Shown here: positions 53,806 to 63,284 of the stretch, piece after piece
Position numbering within the stretch: the stretch's first letter is position 1
How the letters are laid out: each line of letters begins with the position of its first letter
Source: Litchfieldella qijiaojingensis
GTDB taxonomy: Bacteria > Pseudomonadota > Gammaproteobacteria > Pseudomonadales > Halomonadaceae
Reading direction: 5' to 3'
NCBI RefSeq assembly: GCF_014651875.1
Contig: NZ_BMXS01000015.1
Span: forward strand, 10,577-74,576
Length of the DNA stretch: 64,000 nucleotides
Translations under genes and position numbers: made by a program
The notes under the pieces: model-generated
Told to the model about the DNA's origin: nothing
The model's input: only the letters and a program-made list of their open reading frames with translations
Database searches by the model: none

Positions 53806-55746
53806 TCACTCTTTGACGGAACCGAAGGGGTTGTCGACGGACAGCGATACTGGTTGAGCATAGCCGGGGATTTGGATGCGCTCGGCGCTGACCTCGAGTT
53901 CGGGCCCTTCCAGCACGCCTTCGCCGAAGCGATAGAGTGCCTGGAAATGCCCTTCGTCGGCCCGGCGTTCATAGGCTCCAGCGGCATCGAGGATCGCTTC
54001 CCGACGGCCCTTCCAGGCATCGATGGCGGCTTGGCCATGGCGCTTGACCAGCAGCCGCTCGGTGACATCCGGCGACAGCACCAAGCCAGTGGCATTGTTG
54101 CCACCGAAGCCTTTGGCGTTGATGAAGGCGGCATCGGCGTCGAAGGCCATGGGTGTGCGCGAGAACCGCAGGCGCTCGGCATATACATCCTCGGCAACCG
54201 CGTCCAGGGTAGGGATGCCCGGCAACAGGCCATGGGCGAAGCTGCCCAGGGCGCTGGCCAACTGGTCTCCGGCGGCGCTGCCTTGGGAGTGACCGACGAA
54301 GGCTTTGACCGCCACTACCGGCCATGACTCGATGCCGTGAGCGCGAGCGATCAGGTCGAAGACATGTGATTCCGTCACCCGGTTCTTGGGCGTGCTGGTG
54401 CCATGGGCATGCAGGAAGGTACGTTTCCTGAGCGCCTCGGCGCCAAGCATCTCGCGTGCCAGCGCCGCAGCCTTGCCCAAGGTGATGTAGTTGCCGATAC
54501 CCGGGGCCGAGATCGAGCGTTTCCAACCATCGGCGTTGGTGAAAACGCCGGGGACGGCGCCGAGGATCTGGGCGCCGGTTTCCAGTGCCAGGGCATCGTC
54601 CATCAACAACAGGAACTGGCTGGCCTCGGCGATGGTGAAGCCACAGTTTCGAGCAAAGGGGCGACACGCACGCTGATAGTCGGCATCGGTCAACAGTGCG
54701 AGGGCATCCAGCGCCTTGAGGCTCTCGTCATCGGCCAACGCGCCCATGGCCCGGAAGCCTTCGATGATCTCTGGAGTGATCGGCGCATCCGAGGTGCCCA
54801 CCATGACCACGCGGCGGCGACCGCTGGCGATGTCTTCGATGCCCAGGCGCAGGTTATAGAGAAAGGTTGCGCAAGCGCCTTGGATGGCACCGGTGGCGCC
54901 AACACTGCCAAGCACATAGGCGTTGAGGAAGTCGGCCGGCATCTGGCTGTAGCCTAACGGCATCTGCTTGGAAGTGGCGCGCTGCCCCGAAACGAAGCTC
55001 TTGAGCAGGCCACCCCACCCCTCGTCGTCGAGCTGACCGATGGAGTTGCCCGCGTAGACGGCGATGGCGTCCGGGTCGAGACGGTCGCGCAGGGTCTCCC
55101 ACTCCAGGCCGCTCTGGCCCAGGCAGTCGGAGGCACCGAAGATCGCCATCGACAACCCGCGTGGATGATGCACGCTGCGATAGAAGCGGCTGGGCTCGAA
55201 ACCACTGGGTAGCTGACCGGCGGCACGCACCAAAGCGGGACGGCGTTCGGGCAACATGACCTCGAACGGGCCCGCGGGTACGGTCACTTCCAGCGTATGT
55301 CGGTCGAGTTCGCGGACCTGCCAGGTCTCGGGCAAGTCGTCGGGCAACTGGCGGCGCCGCACTTGAAAGGTGTGCGGTGAATCGAACGACAATAGCGCCT
55401 GACGGTTGGCGGGGATGCCGTCGGCATTGAAGCGCGGATCCTCGATACGACGGATCAGGGAGTGGTCGAGGACTTGCTGGCGATAACGGGTAGCGAGCTC
55501 CGCAGCGTCGAGAACCTCCCCGTTGGCGTCGCGCCATTGGCCATCGTCATGATGGATAACCAGGCGCATCATCGCCGCCAGCCCGATCAGGGTACGGGTC
55601 TGGTCGTCCTTGTGCAGGGCATCGAGTACCGTACGACGATACGCCTGATGGCCCGAGGTTCTGCCGGCGGCATTGACTCCGCCCATGCCGACAATCACCG
55701 GTAACTGTGACAAGCCGCGTTCCTCGTTGTGCTGTTGACGAGTCAT
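53806..55746 (-). CDS. fabY: Beta-ketoacyl-ACP synthase, FabY type
   Basis: A 646-residue condensing enzyme matching FabY, first described in Pseudomonas aeruginosa as the acetyl-CoA-dependent initiating ketoacyl synthase. N-terminal LPVIVGMGGVNAAGRTS is characteristic. The thiolase-fold domain shows the active cysteine in GAIQGACATFLYNL and the two histidines in LHAHGTSTPKNRVTE and VKAFVGHSQGSAAGD. I start at the ATG at 55746 (MTRQQHNEERG) because homologues begin there; no clear ribosome site is seen and the frame is open 45 codons further up. It lies 18 bases before coaD. Confidence 0.87.
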   Translation of the reverse strand: MTRQQHNEERGLSQLPVIVGMGGVNAAGRTSGHQAYRRTVLDALHKDDQTRTLIGLAAMMRLVIHHDDGQWRDANGEVLDAAELATRYRQQVLDHSLIRRIEDPRFNADGIPANRQALLSFDSPHTFQVRRRQLPDDLPETWQVRELDRHTLEVTVPAGPFEVMLPERRPALVRAAGQLPSGFEPSRFYRSVHHPRGLSMAIFGASDCLGQSGLEWETLRDRLDPDAIAVYAGNSIGQLDDEGWGGLLKSFVSGQRATSKQMPLGYSQMPADFLNAYVLGSVGATGAIQGACATFLYNLRLGIEDIASGRRRVVMVGTSDAPITPEIIEGFRAMGALADDESLKALDALALLTDADYQRACRPFARNCGFTIAEASQFLLLMDDALALETGAQILGAVPGVFTNADGWKRSISAPGIGNYITLGKAAALAREMLGAEALRKRTFLHAHGTSTPKNRVTESHVFDLIARAHGIESWPVVAVKAFVGHSQGSAAGDQLASALGSFAHGLLPGIPTLDAVAEDVYAERLRFSRTPMAFDADAAFINAKGFGGNNATGLVLSPDVTERLLVKRHGQAAIDAWKGRREAILDAAGAYERRADEGHFQALYRFGEGVLEGPELEVSAERIQIPGYAQPVSLSVDNPFGSVKE

Positions 55747-55853
55747 ATTGTCGATTGGGTGACGCGATGATAGCACCGGCGTCGCCATGGCGTCATGCGG
55801 GCCGGCTAAACGATAGCCGCCGAAATAGGGAAACTTAGTGTAAAACGAGTGTT

Positions 55854-55946
55854 TGATACCGGCGAATGACAGCGGTATCATGAAGCGGCTGTTTGAGTCA
55901 TATGAGTTGTTGTTGGCGCATCTCTTAAGGGGATGCGCCGTTTTTT
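55854..55946 (+). other. Inverted repeat and orphan intrinsic terminator upstream of the trmB-like gene
   Basis: TGATACCG (55854-55861) and CGGTATCA (55873-55880) form an exact 8-bp inverted repeat. Then GGCGCATC (55915-55922) pairs with GATGCGCC (55932-55939), followed by six T residues (55941-55946), a good intrinsic terminator. No plus-strand gene precedes it, so it is either a small RNA, a leader that attenuates the methyltransferase gene, or an operator for fabY plus a separate terminator. Confidence 0.6.
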
Positions 55947-55989
55947 CACTCCCTTTATTATTCTGCTGGACTTTACGGGGCCTGGTAAC

Positions 55990-56718
55990 ATGACAGCGTC
56001 ACAAGCCCATTTTTGCCCGTTATTGACGCTCATGCATGTCGCTTCCCGTCCTATAACCACCAACCAGACTGGCCCCCACGAGCACTTGGCTCAGCGTGTC
56101 AGCCGTGCACTGCGGTATCCGTTGCGCAAGCCGGTGGCCGAGCATACCCACGAGGCCTTCGAGCTCGCCGGGGATTGGCTCGGCAAGCGCCGCCTGCCCT
56201 TGATCCTGGATGCCGGTTGCGGGGTGGGTCTATCGACCCGCGCCCTGGCCCGGCAATATCCCGGTCATGCGGTGATCGGGGTCGATCGCAGTGCCGATCG
56301 GTTGTCTCGCGAGCATGGCAACTTGCCCGACAATGCCCTGCTGGTACGTGCCGATCTGGTAGACTTCTGGCGCCTGGCGCTGGCAGCCGGCTGGCGGCCC
56401 GAGCGACACTTCCTGCTCTATCCCAACCCTTATCCAAAGGCGGCGCATCTCAAGATGCGCTGGCATGGTCACCCGGTCTTCCCGGTCATCCTTGCGCTGG
56501 GTGGCAGGCTTGAGTTGCGCTCCAACTGGCGGCTGTACGTCGAAGAGTTCTGTCTGGCGCTGAGCCAGGCCACGGGTATCGAGACGGTGGTTGAACGCTA
56601 TGTCCCCGAGGACGAGTACCTGACGCCATTCGAGCGCAAGTACCATCTCAGCGGCCAAACGCTCTGGCGTTGTCGGGCCATCTTGCCTTACGCTCCCGGT
56701 TTGCCGCCCGCCCTTTGA
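55990..56718 (+). CDS. TrmB-like SAM-dependent (tRNA guanine-N7) methyltransferase
   Basis: A protein of about 242 residues with the class I methyltransferase fold: motif I LILDAGCGVGLSTRALA, VIGVDRSADRL, and LYPNPYPKAAHLKMRWHGHP, which corresponds to the DPWPKKRH motif of TrmB. The motif is modified (NPYPKAAHLK), a known variant in Pseudomonas relatives. The genuine TrmB may be elsewhere. Start is uncertain: ATG 55990 or ATG 56032; the open frame from 55933 begins inside a terminator and is unlikely. Confidence 0.75.
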   Translation: MTASQAHFCPLLTLMHVASRPITTNQTGPHEHLAQRVSRALRYPLRKPVAEHTHEAFELAGDWLGKRRLPLILDAGCGVGLSTRALARQYPGHAVIGVDRSADRLSREHGNLPDNALLVRADLVDFWRLALAAGWRPERHFLLYPNPYPKAAHLKMRWHGHPVFPVILALGGRLELRSNWRLYVEEFCLALSQATGIETVVERYVPEDEYLTPFERKYHLSGQTLWRCRAILPYAPGLPPAL

Positions 56719-56736
56719 CGGTCGAAGGATCCGATC

Positions 56737-57066
56737 ATGGTTTATATCTACCTGGGACTGGCGATTGTCGCCGAGGTCATCGCCACCAGCGCTCTCAAGG
56801 CGTCCAACGAGTTCACCCGCCTATGGCCCAGCGTGCTGGTGGTGGTGGGGTATGCCATTGCGTTCTATATGCTGACGCTAGCCCTGCGCACGCTGCCGGT
56901 GGGTATCGCCTATGCCTTCTGGGCAGGGCTCGGTATCGTGCTGATCACCCTGATCGGCATTCTGATCTATGGCGAGACGCCGGATTTGCCCGCCGTTCTG
57001 GGGCTGGCGATGATAATCGGCGGCGTGGTGGTCATTCAGGTGTTTTCCAAGGTTTCCGCTCACTAA
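56737..57066 (+). CDS. Small multidrug resistance (EmrE-type) transporter
   Basis: A 109-residue SMR protein with four membrane segments. The essential glutamate of helix 1 is Glu13 in LAIVAEVIATSALKAS, the counterpart of EmrE Glu14, and WAGLGIVLITLIGILIYGE is typical of helix 3. SMR pumps exchange protons for quaternary ammonium or osmolyte-like cations. It follows the methyltransferase by 18 bases. An imperfect hairpin (TGTCTG 57072 / CAGACA 57084) follows the stop directly. Confidence 0.92.
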   Translation: MVYIYLGLAIVAEVIATSALKASNEFTRLWPSVLVVVGYAIAFYMLTLALRTLPVGIAYAFWAGLGIVLITLIGILIYGETPDLPAVLGLAMIIGGVVVIQVFSKVSAH

Positions 57067-57071
57067 GCCCT

Positions 57072-57089
57072 TGTCTGGCTTTTCAGACA
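57072..57089. repeat. Short hairpin after the SMR gene, possible relic of the dispersed element
   Basis: TGTCTG and CAGACA pair exactly around GCTTTT. The sequence GCCCTTGTCTG...TTTTCAGACA matches the two ends of the dispersed element joined together, directly after the TAA stop of the SMR gene. It may be an internally deleted copy or just a small hairpin. Confidence 0.45.
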
Positions 57090-57148
57090 CGATGGGCCTG
57101 GTGCGGCGTATTTTTGTCTTCAATACGACGATAATCGTGGGATTTTGC

Positions 57149-58579
57149 ATGTTGCGTCTAGTGTTGCCCTTTTTGCTCTGCCTGTTGCCACTTACCGCGT
57201 TGGGTGCGGGCTTTTCCCATCTTTCCCGGCTTGCCGAAGAGGGCTTCGCGATCGGCGCCCAGGCACGCCTGCTGGATGACGGCGAGGTGCTGGGAGAGAT
57301 CGGCGCGGAGCGCCAGTTGTCACCGGCGTCGGTGTCCAAGCTGTATGTGTCGGCAGCGGCACTGCAGCGCTGGGGGCCGCAGCATACCTTCACCACGCGG
57401 CTGGTCTCGATTGGCGATATCGATGCTGATGGCATCCTGCAGGGCGACCTGGTGATGGAAGGGGGCGGCGACCCGGCATTGGTGTCGGAAGATCTGTGGC
57501 GGCTGGTTCAGGAACTGCGCCAGCGTGGTGTGCGGGGGATCAATGGCCAGTTGGTGGTCAGCCAATGGCGCTTCGGTCCGGTGGAGTGCATTACCAAGGA
57601 TCGCTGTCAGTCACGGGACCGGTCGGCGAATACCTATAGCGCATTGCTGTCCTCGGCGGGGGTCAACTTCGGGAGCTGGTGCATGAAGGTGGCACCTGGC
57701 CCCCAGCCGGGCTCCCCGGCGCGGCTGTCGAGCTGCGATACCGTGGAGCCTACCACCGACGTCGACAATCAGGTCTCCACCGTGGCCGCCGACAAGACCA
57801 CCGAACTCGATGCCGAACGGGTCACTGGAAACAATGGCGATACCATGGTAATTCGCGGCCGGATCGCCGTGGACGACCTGCCGCGCTCGGTCTACCGCTC
57901 GAGCTCCGACCCAGCGGTCCAGAGTGCCCAGACCTTGCTGGCACTGCTCGAACAGGCGGGAATCACCGTCGATGGCGGCTATGCCACCAGTGCTACCGCA
58001 CCACCCCCCAATGCCCGCCAACTGGCCGCGGTGGATGGCAAGCCACTGCAAGAACTGCTGCTGCGTACGCTCAATTATTCCAACAACTTCATGGCCGATA
58101 TCTTGAGCCTCAACCTGGTGGAGACGCCGCGCGCCTCCCTGGCCGACGCCGGTGCAGCACTGGAGCGGTTCGCCCAGGAGTTGCCGGGCCACGGCCCTTT
58201 GCGTCTGCTCAGCGGTAGTGGCCTGACCACCGAGAACCGCACCTCCGCACTAGGCGTCAATGCCCTGCTGGAATACATGTATCGTCGACCGTCACTGTTT
58301 CCCAGCTTCGTCGCTGGCCTCCAGTCACCGGTCAATGGAGTGATGCGCTTCATCCGCCGTGGTGGCGACATCTTCCAGGATCATGTGATGCTCAAGACCG
58401 GGACACTCAACCAACCGATTTCGGTACGCTCCGTCGGTGGTTACTTTCGCACCCAAAGCGGCCGTTGGGGGGTGTTCACGGTGTTGGTCAACGGTACTGC
58501 CAATACTCCCTACCTGAGCTGGTCGCAAGTGCTGGATCCGCTGGCCTCGGATCTCGAGGAGATGATCCTCTCTCGTTGA
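57149..58579 (+). CDS. dacB: D-alanyl-D-alanine carboxypeptidase/endopeptidase DacB (PBP4)
   Basis: A 476-residue class C penicillin-binding protein with a signal peptide (LRLVLPFLLCLLPLTALGA). Active-site motifs are SPASVSKLYVSAAAL (SxxK), the SxN in LNYSNNFMADILSL and KTGTLNQPISVRSVGGY (KTG). PBP4 trims and cleaves peptidoglycan cross-links in the periplasm. I start at ATG 57149, where the signal peptide begins; GTGGG lies upstream. Its stop is 2 bases from the end of the convergent AcuI-like gene. Confidence 0.93.
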   Translation: MLRLVLPFLLCLLPLTALGAGFSHLSRLAEEGFAIGAQARLLDDGEVLGEIGAERQLSPASVSKLYVSAAALQRWGPQHTFTTRLVSIGDIDADGILQGDLVMEGGGDPALVSEDLWRLVQELRQRGVRGINGQLVVSQWRFGPVECITKDRCQSRDRSANTYSALLSSAGVNFGSWCMKVAPGPQPGSPARLSSCDTVEPTTDVDNQVSTVAADKTTELDAERVTGNNGDTMVIRGRIAVDDLPRSVYRSSSDPAVQSAQTLLALLEQAGITVDGGYATSATAPPPNARQLAAVDGKPLQELLLRTLNYSNNFMADILSLNLVETPRASLADAGAALERFAQELPGHGPLRLLSGSGLTTENRTSALGVNALLEYMYRRPSLFPSFVAGLQSPVNGVMRFIRRGGDIFQDHVMLKTGTLNQPISVRSVGGYFRTQSGRWGVFTVLVNGTANTPYLSWSQVLDPLASDLEEMILSR

Positions 58580-58581
58580 GG

Positions 58582-59556
58582 TCAACGCTTGGGGTTGATC
58601 AGCACTCGGCCATGTACCTTGCCGGCGAGCATCGCCTCGGCTCGTTCCTCGATCCTGTCGAGGCCGATTTCATCGACAGCCATGCGCTCGAACAGGCCAT
58701 TGGGCAGGGCGGAGAGGCGATGCCAGGCGGCCCGGCGATGCTCGAAGGGAATCATCACGCTATCGGTGCCAAGCAGCGAGACGCCACGCAGGATGAAGGG
58801 CATCACTGTGGTCGGCAGGTCGGTGCCGCCAGCGAGTCCCACCGCGGCGACGAGGCCGTGATATTCCATTCGTGCCAGGACATTGGCCAGGGTAAGCCCG
58901 CCCACGCTGTCGATGGCACCGATCCAGCGGCCCTTCTCTAGCGGGCGAGGCTGGCCTTCGAACTCGCTGCGGTCGAGGACTTGCCGAGCGCCCAGACGCT
59001 CGAGCCAGTCGTGCTGCTCGATCTTGCCGGTCACCGCGTGCACCTCGTAACCCAAGTGATGCAGGATCGATACCGCCCAACTGCCCACGCCGCCAGTGGC
59101 GCCGGTCACCAGCACCGCGGATCCGGCGGGCAAGCCGGCTGCTTCCAGGCGCAGCACACAAAGCATGGCGGTCAGGCCGGCAGTGCCCAGCAGCATGGCC
59201 TTGCGCATCGATAGTGGCTGGGGACAGGGCACCAGCCATTCCGCATCGACGTTCATGGTCTCGGCGTAACCGCCCCAGTAGCGCTCACCGACGCCCCAAC
59301 CGGTCAGGATGACTCTGTCGCCGGGAGCGTACTGCTCATGATGCGATTCCCGCACGGTACCGGCGAAGTCGATGCCCGGCACGAAGGGATAGTCACGCAC
59401 GATCTTGCCCTTACCGGTGACGGCCAGCGCATCCTTGTAGTTGAGATCGGAATAGTCGATGTCGACACTCACCGCTCGGTGCGGAAGGTCGGTGGAGGCA
59501 AGATCGATGACGCGGCAGCGTGGCGCTTCCTCGTGGAGCATGAGAGCACGGGGCAT
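58582..59556 (-). CDS. Acrylyl-CoA reductase AcuI/YhdH-type oxidoreductase
   Basis: A 324-residue MDR-family reductase: DYSDLNYKDALAVTGKGK, VPGIDFAGTVRESHHEQY, and GTAGLTAMLCVLRLEAAGL, then Rossmann loop LVTGATGGVGSWAVSILHHLG. These segments are typical of the YhdH/AcuI group that reduces acryloyl-CoA with NADPH. I start at ATG 59556, with GAGGAG 6 bases upstream on the minus strand. AcuI relates to DMSP or propionate-like metabolism, but no such genes are adjacent. Confidence 0.9.
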   Translation of the reverse strand: MPRALMLHEEAPRCRVIDLASTDLPHRAVSVDIDYSDLNYKDALAVTGKGKIVRDYPFVPGIDFAGTVRESHHEQYAPGDRVILTGWGVGERYWGGYAETMNVDAEWLVPCPQPLSMRKAMLLGTAGLTAMLCVLRLEAAGLPAGSAVLVTGATGGVGSWAVSILHHLGYEVHAVTGKIEQHDWLERLGARQVLDRSEFEGQPRPLEKGRWIGAIDSVGGLTLANVLARMEYHGLVAAVGLAGGTDLPTTVMPFILRGVSLLGTDSVMIPFEHRRAAWHRLSALPNGLFERMAVDEIGLDRIEERAEAMLAGKVHGRVLINPKR

Positions 59557-59715
59557 GGCGAACTCCTCAAAGCAGAACATCCTGATACCCTAGCCCTGCC
59601 ACTGCAGTACCGCCAACGCGACGATGCGCTAACATGCCAGCCGTTCAACACTTTTTGCTAACATCCCGCTACACGTCACCGCCTGGCAAAGCCGGCAACC
59701 GATAAGGGCTATGCG

Positions 59716-60087
59716 ATGAAACCTGGTCATACCGGATGGCGTCATCTGGTGTATGCGGCACATTACTCATTCAAGGGCCTGCGAGCGGCCTACCGCAACG
59801 AGTCGGCGTTTCGTCAGGAAGTCGGCGTTTTCCTGCTACTGTTGCCCATCGCCATCTGGCTTGGCCGGAGCCCGGTGGAATGGATCCTGCTGATCGGGAG
59901 CTGCCTGCTGGTGCTGATCGTCGAACTACTCAACAGTGCCATCGAGAACGTAGTCGACCGAATCGGTTCCGAGCATCATGAGCTCTCTGGGCGTGCCAAG
60001 GACATCGGCTCGGCGGCGGTAATGCTGGCCTTGTTGATTCCCGGGATCACCTGGGGGTTGCTGGCCTGGCAGCGTTTCTTCATGTAG
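59716..60087 (+). CDS. dgkA: Diacylglycerol kinase DgkA
   Basis: A 123-residue inner-membrane kinase with three membrane segments. The catalytic signature ELLNSAIENVVDRIGSE with Glu and Asn is intact, as is YRNESAFRQEVGVFLLLLP at the first segment. DgkA phosphorylates diacylglycerol to phosphatidate, recycling lipid from membrane-derived glucan and lipopolysaccharide synthesis. It is a single gene between the AcuI-like gene and glnE. Confidence 0.95.
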   Translation: MKPGHTGWRHLVYAAHYSFKGLRAAYRNESAFRQEVGVFLLLLPIAIWLGRSPVEWILLIGSCLLVLIVELLNSAIENVVDRIGSEHHELSGRAKDIGSAAVMLALLIPGITWGLLAWQRFFM

Positions 60088-60180
60088 CAGCGTTCCCAAG
60101 GGTGCCGAATAGGGCGCCACTTCGCTATGCTGGGGCCATGAGTGTTGTTTTTCTTTGCCCTCAAGCCACGTGAGATGCCC

Positions 60181-63100
60181 ATGGCGCTACCCGATGATTA
60201 TCTACCGCTGACCGACATCCCCGAGCCGCTCCGCTCGGCGCTTGGCAAGACCCGGCAGCGCCTGGACGAGTCACTCGAGCGGGCTGACTCCGTGGCGTCG
60301 ATGCAGGACCTCGACCCGCCCAGCGAAAGCTGGCTGGCGCTGGCGCCGACACGTCGCGAGGAACTCGCTCGAGTATTGGTGATTTCCGACTTCGCCGCCG
60401 AGACGCTGGTGCGCTATCCCGACTGGTTACCGAGCCTGGATGCCAACGGGGAGTTGGACGAGGCGCCGGATGCCGAGACGCTGGACCAATGGCTTGCCGA
60501 GGCGCTGGAAGATATCGAGGACGAGGCCGGCATGCAGGCGGTGATCCGTCGTTTCCGTCGTGCGCGGATGCTGGGCATTGTGTGGCGCGACCTGGCTCGT
60601 CCCGAGGGAAGTGGCATGTGGTCGACCGCCGCCAGTGGGTCGTGCCTGGCCGAGACCTGCCTGGAGGGTGCGTTGGCCTGGCTCGAGGAGTTTTTCGCGC
60701 CGCGCTGGGGGCGCCCGGCACCGCGTGCGGATGGCGGCTCGCAGCGCCTGGTGGTGTTGGGCATGGGTAAGCTGGGGGCCGGTGAGCTCAACTTGTCATC
60801 GGATATCGATCTGATCTTCGCCTTTCCCGAGAAGGGCGTGACCCGCGGCGGCAAGCGCGAGTTCGACCACCAGGAGTACTTCACCAAGCTGGGCCAGAAA
60901 CTGATCGGTGCGCTGGATGCGGTGACCGCCGATGGCTTTGCCTTCCGCGTCGACATGCGCCTGCGCCCGCTGGGCGATGGCGGCCCGCTAGTGGGCAGCT
61001 TCGCCATGCTGTCGAGTTACTATCAAGACCAGGGCCGTGAATGGGAACGCTACGCCATGCTCAAGGCCAGGCCGGTGGCCGGCGACTGCGAGGCCGGCGC
61101 CGAATTGCTGGCGAGCCTGCGTCCCTTCGTGTATCGCAAGTATCTGGACTTCGGCGCCATCGAGTCGTTGCGCGAGATGAAGGCGCTGATCAACCGCGAG
61201 GTCAAGCGCAAGGGCATGAGCGACAATATCAAGCTCGGGCGCGGCGGTATCCGCGAGGTGGAGTTCGTGGTCCAGGCCTTCCAGTTGATTCGTGGTGGGC
61301 GCGACACCGAACTGCAGGTCACGTCGCTGAAGACCGCGCTCGAGTGCTTGCCGATGCTCGACCTGCTACCCCAGGAAGTGGTCGACGAACTGTTGCCGGC
61401 TTATGTATTCCTGCGTGACCTGGAACATGCCCTGCAGGCGCTGGAGGATCGCCAGACCCAGGCACTGCCCGTGGATTCCCTCGACCGTGAGCGGGTGGCA
61501 TTGGCGTTGCGCATGGAAGACTGGCCGGCGGTGATGGCCCGACTGGACGAGGTGCGCGAGCAGGTACGCGGCCACTTCGACGCGGTGATCGCCGACCCGG
61601 AAGAGGAACTCGAGACCTCACCCGGCCGGGAGCCGGGGGATATCGGTGAGGGGGTATCTCTCGATGAATGGCGAGCGCTATGGCGAGGAGAGCTGGGGCG
61701 TGGTGAAAACGGTGACGAAGCCTATGACATGCTGGAGAGCGCCGGCTTCGCCCAGCCCGATGTGGCGGCCAGACGGCTGAACGATCTGCGCCATTCGCGC
61801 CAGGTCCAGAGCATGCAGCGCATCGGCTACGAACGCCTGGATGCCCTGATGCCGATGCTGCTGGCCGCCATCGCCGACAGTGAGCATCCGGATCGGGTGC
61901 TAGAACGGGTTCTGCCGCTGATCGAAGCCGTGCTGCGGCGCACCGCTTACCTGGCACTGCTGCGCGAAAATCCCGATGCTCTCGAGCACCTGATGCGGTT
62001 GTGCGGTGCCAGTCCCTGGATCGCAGAGCAGCTTGCCCGCTATCCGATTCTGCTCGATGAGTTGTTGACTCCGACCACCCTGTACACGCCTGCCGACAAG
62101 GACCGCCTGGCCGACGAACTGCGCCAGGAGCTATCGCGCATCCCCGAAGACGACGAGGAATCCCAGCTCGAGACCTTGCGTGTCTTCAAGCATGCCCAAG
62201 TGCTGCATGTAGCGGCCTCGGACATCGCCGGGGCGCGTCCCTTGATGAAGGTCAGCGATTACTTGACCTTCATCGCCGAAGTCGTGCTTGAACAGGTGCT
62301 GGCCATGGCCTGGAAACACTTGGTGCGTAAGCATGGCTATCCTCAGCGCCGCAATGGCGAAGCGGAAGAAACCCATTTCATTATCGTGGGTTATGGCAAG
62401 CTGGGTGGCATCGAGTTGGGCTACGGGTCGGATCTGGATCTGGTCTTCATCCATGACGCCGACTCCCAGGGTAGTACCGATGGAGAGCGCCCCATCGACA
62501 ATGCGGTGTTCTTCACTCGCTTGGGACAGCGCATCATCCATCTATTGACCGCGGTGACACCCGCCGGAGCGCTTTACGAGGTCGACATGCGCCTGCGTCC
62601 TTCGGGTAACGCAGGGCTTCTGGTCACGACTCTGGACGCCTTCGCCGACTATCAGCGGCATCAGGCCTGGACCTGGGAACACCAGGCCCTGGTCCGGGCT
62701 CGGGTGGTGGCCGGCGATCGCGCCCTGGCCGAGCGTTTCGAGGCGGTGCGTCGCGAGATTCTGGGGAGTCGACGCGATCCGGCGACGCTACGCGAAGAAG
62801 TGGTCAAGATGCGCCAAAAGATGCGCGATCACTTGGGTAGTAGCCCCGAGGACCAGCAGGGGGGGCGTTTCGATATCAAGCAGGATGCCGGTGGTATGGT
62901 CGATATCGAATTCCTGTGCCAGTATGCAGTGCTCTCCATGGGCCACGAGACTCCCGATCTATTGGCGTGGAGCGACAATATTCGTATTCTGGAGACTTTG
63001 GAGTCCAGCGGGCGATTGCCCGCCGAGGATTGTCATCGTTTGCGCGAGGCGTATCTGGCCTACCGCAATGCCTCCCACCGTGCGGCATTGACCAAACAGG

Positions 63101-63186
63101 AGGCCCGCGGTGAAGGGGATACCTTCGACGAGCATCGTCGTCATGTCAGCGAACCCTGGACACGGCTACTGGAATCTCCGACTTGA
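60181..63186 (+). CDS. glnE: Glutamine synthetase adenylyltransferase/adenylyl-removing enzyme GlnE
   Basis: GlnE adds and removes AMP on glutamine synthetase according to nitrogen status, with PII signals. The 1001-residue bifunctional protein has two nucleotidyltransferase domains: the N-terminal deadenylylating one with VVLGMGKLGAGELNLSSDID and the C-terminal adenylylating one with IVGYGKLGGIELGYGSDLD and the metal aspartates. A HD-like central part and DVEFVVQAFQ-type regions connect them (REVEFVVQAFQLIRGG). I start at ATG 60181 (GTGAG upstream), not at a TTG at 60142. It ends 98 bases before ilvE. Confidence 0.95.
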   Translation: MALPDDYLPLTDIPEPLRSALGKTRQRLDESLERADSVASMQDLDPPSESWLALAPTRREELARVLVISDFAAETLVRYPDWLPSLDANGELDEAPDAETLDQWLAEALEDIEDEAGMQAVIRRFRRARMLGIVWRDLARPEGSGMWSTAASGSCLAETCLEGALAWLEEFFAPRWGRPAPRADGGSQRLVVLGMGKLGAGELNLSSDIDLIFAFPEKGVTRGGKREFDHQEYFTKLGQKLIGALDAVTADGFAFRVDMRLRPLGDGGPLVGSFAMLSSYYQDQGREWERYAMLKARPVAGDCEAGAELLASLRPFVYRKYLDFGAIESLREMKALINREVKRKGMSDNIKLGRGGIREVEFVVQAFQLIRGGRDTELQVTSLKTALECLPMLDLLPQEVVDELLPAYVFLRDLEHALQALEDRQTQALPVDSLDRERVALALRMEDWPAVMARLDEVREQVRGHFDAVIADPEEELETSPGREPGDIGEGVSLDEWRALWRGELGRGENGDEAYDMLESAGFAQPDVAARRLNDLRHSRQVQSMQRIGYERLDALMPMLLAAIADSEHPDRVLERVLPLIEAVLRRTAYLALLRENPDALEHLMRLCGASPWIAEQLARYPILLDELLTPTTLYTPADKDRLADELRQELSRIPEDDEESQLETLRVFKHAQVLHVAASDIAGARPLMKVSDYLTFIAEVVLEQVLAMAWKHLVRKHGYPQRRNGEAEETHFIIVGYGKLGGIELGYGSDLDLVFIHDADSQGSTDGERPIDNAVFFTRLGQRIIHLLTAVTPAGALYEVDMRLRPSGNAGLLVTTLDAFADYQRHQAWTWEHQALVRARVVAGDRALAERFEAVRREILGSRRDPATLREEVVKMRQKMRDHLGSSPEDQQGGRFDIKQDAGGMVDIEFLCQYAVLSMGHETPDLLAWSDNIRILETLESSGRLPAEDCHRLREAYLAYRNASHRAALTKQEARGEGDTFDEHRRHVSEPWTRLLESPT

Positions 63187-63284
63187 GCGGTACGACCGGG
63201 GAGCGGCGTCGATAGCCTGACTGGCGACTGTCACGTTACGCATGACCGTTAAGTGTAAAGTTAAAGTAAAGAAGGAAGACCCTT

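Noticed and set aside
55933..55989. N-terminal extension of the trmB-like protein from 55933
   Set aside because: That ATG lies within the stem of an intrinsic terminator, so initiation there is unlikely.
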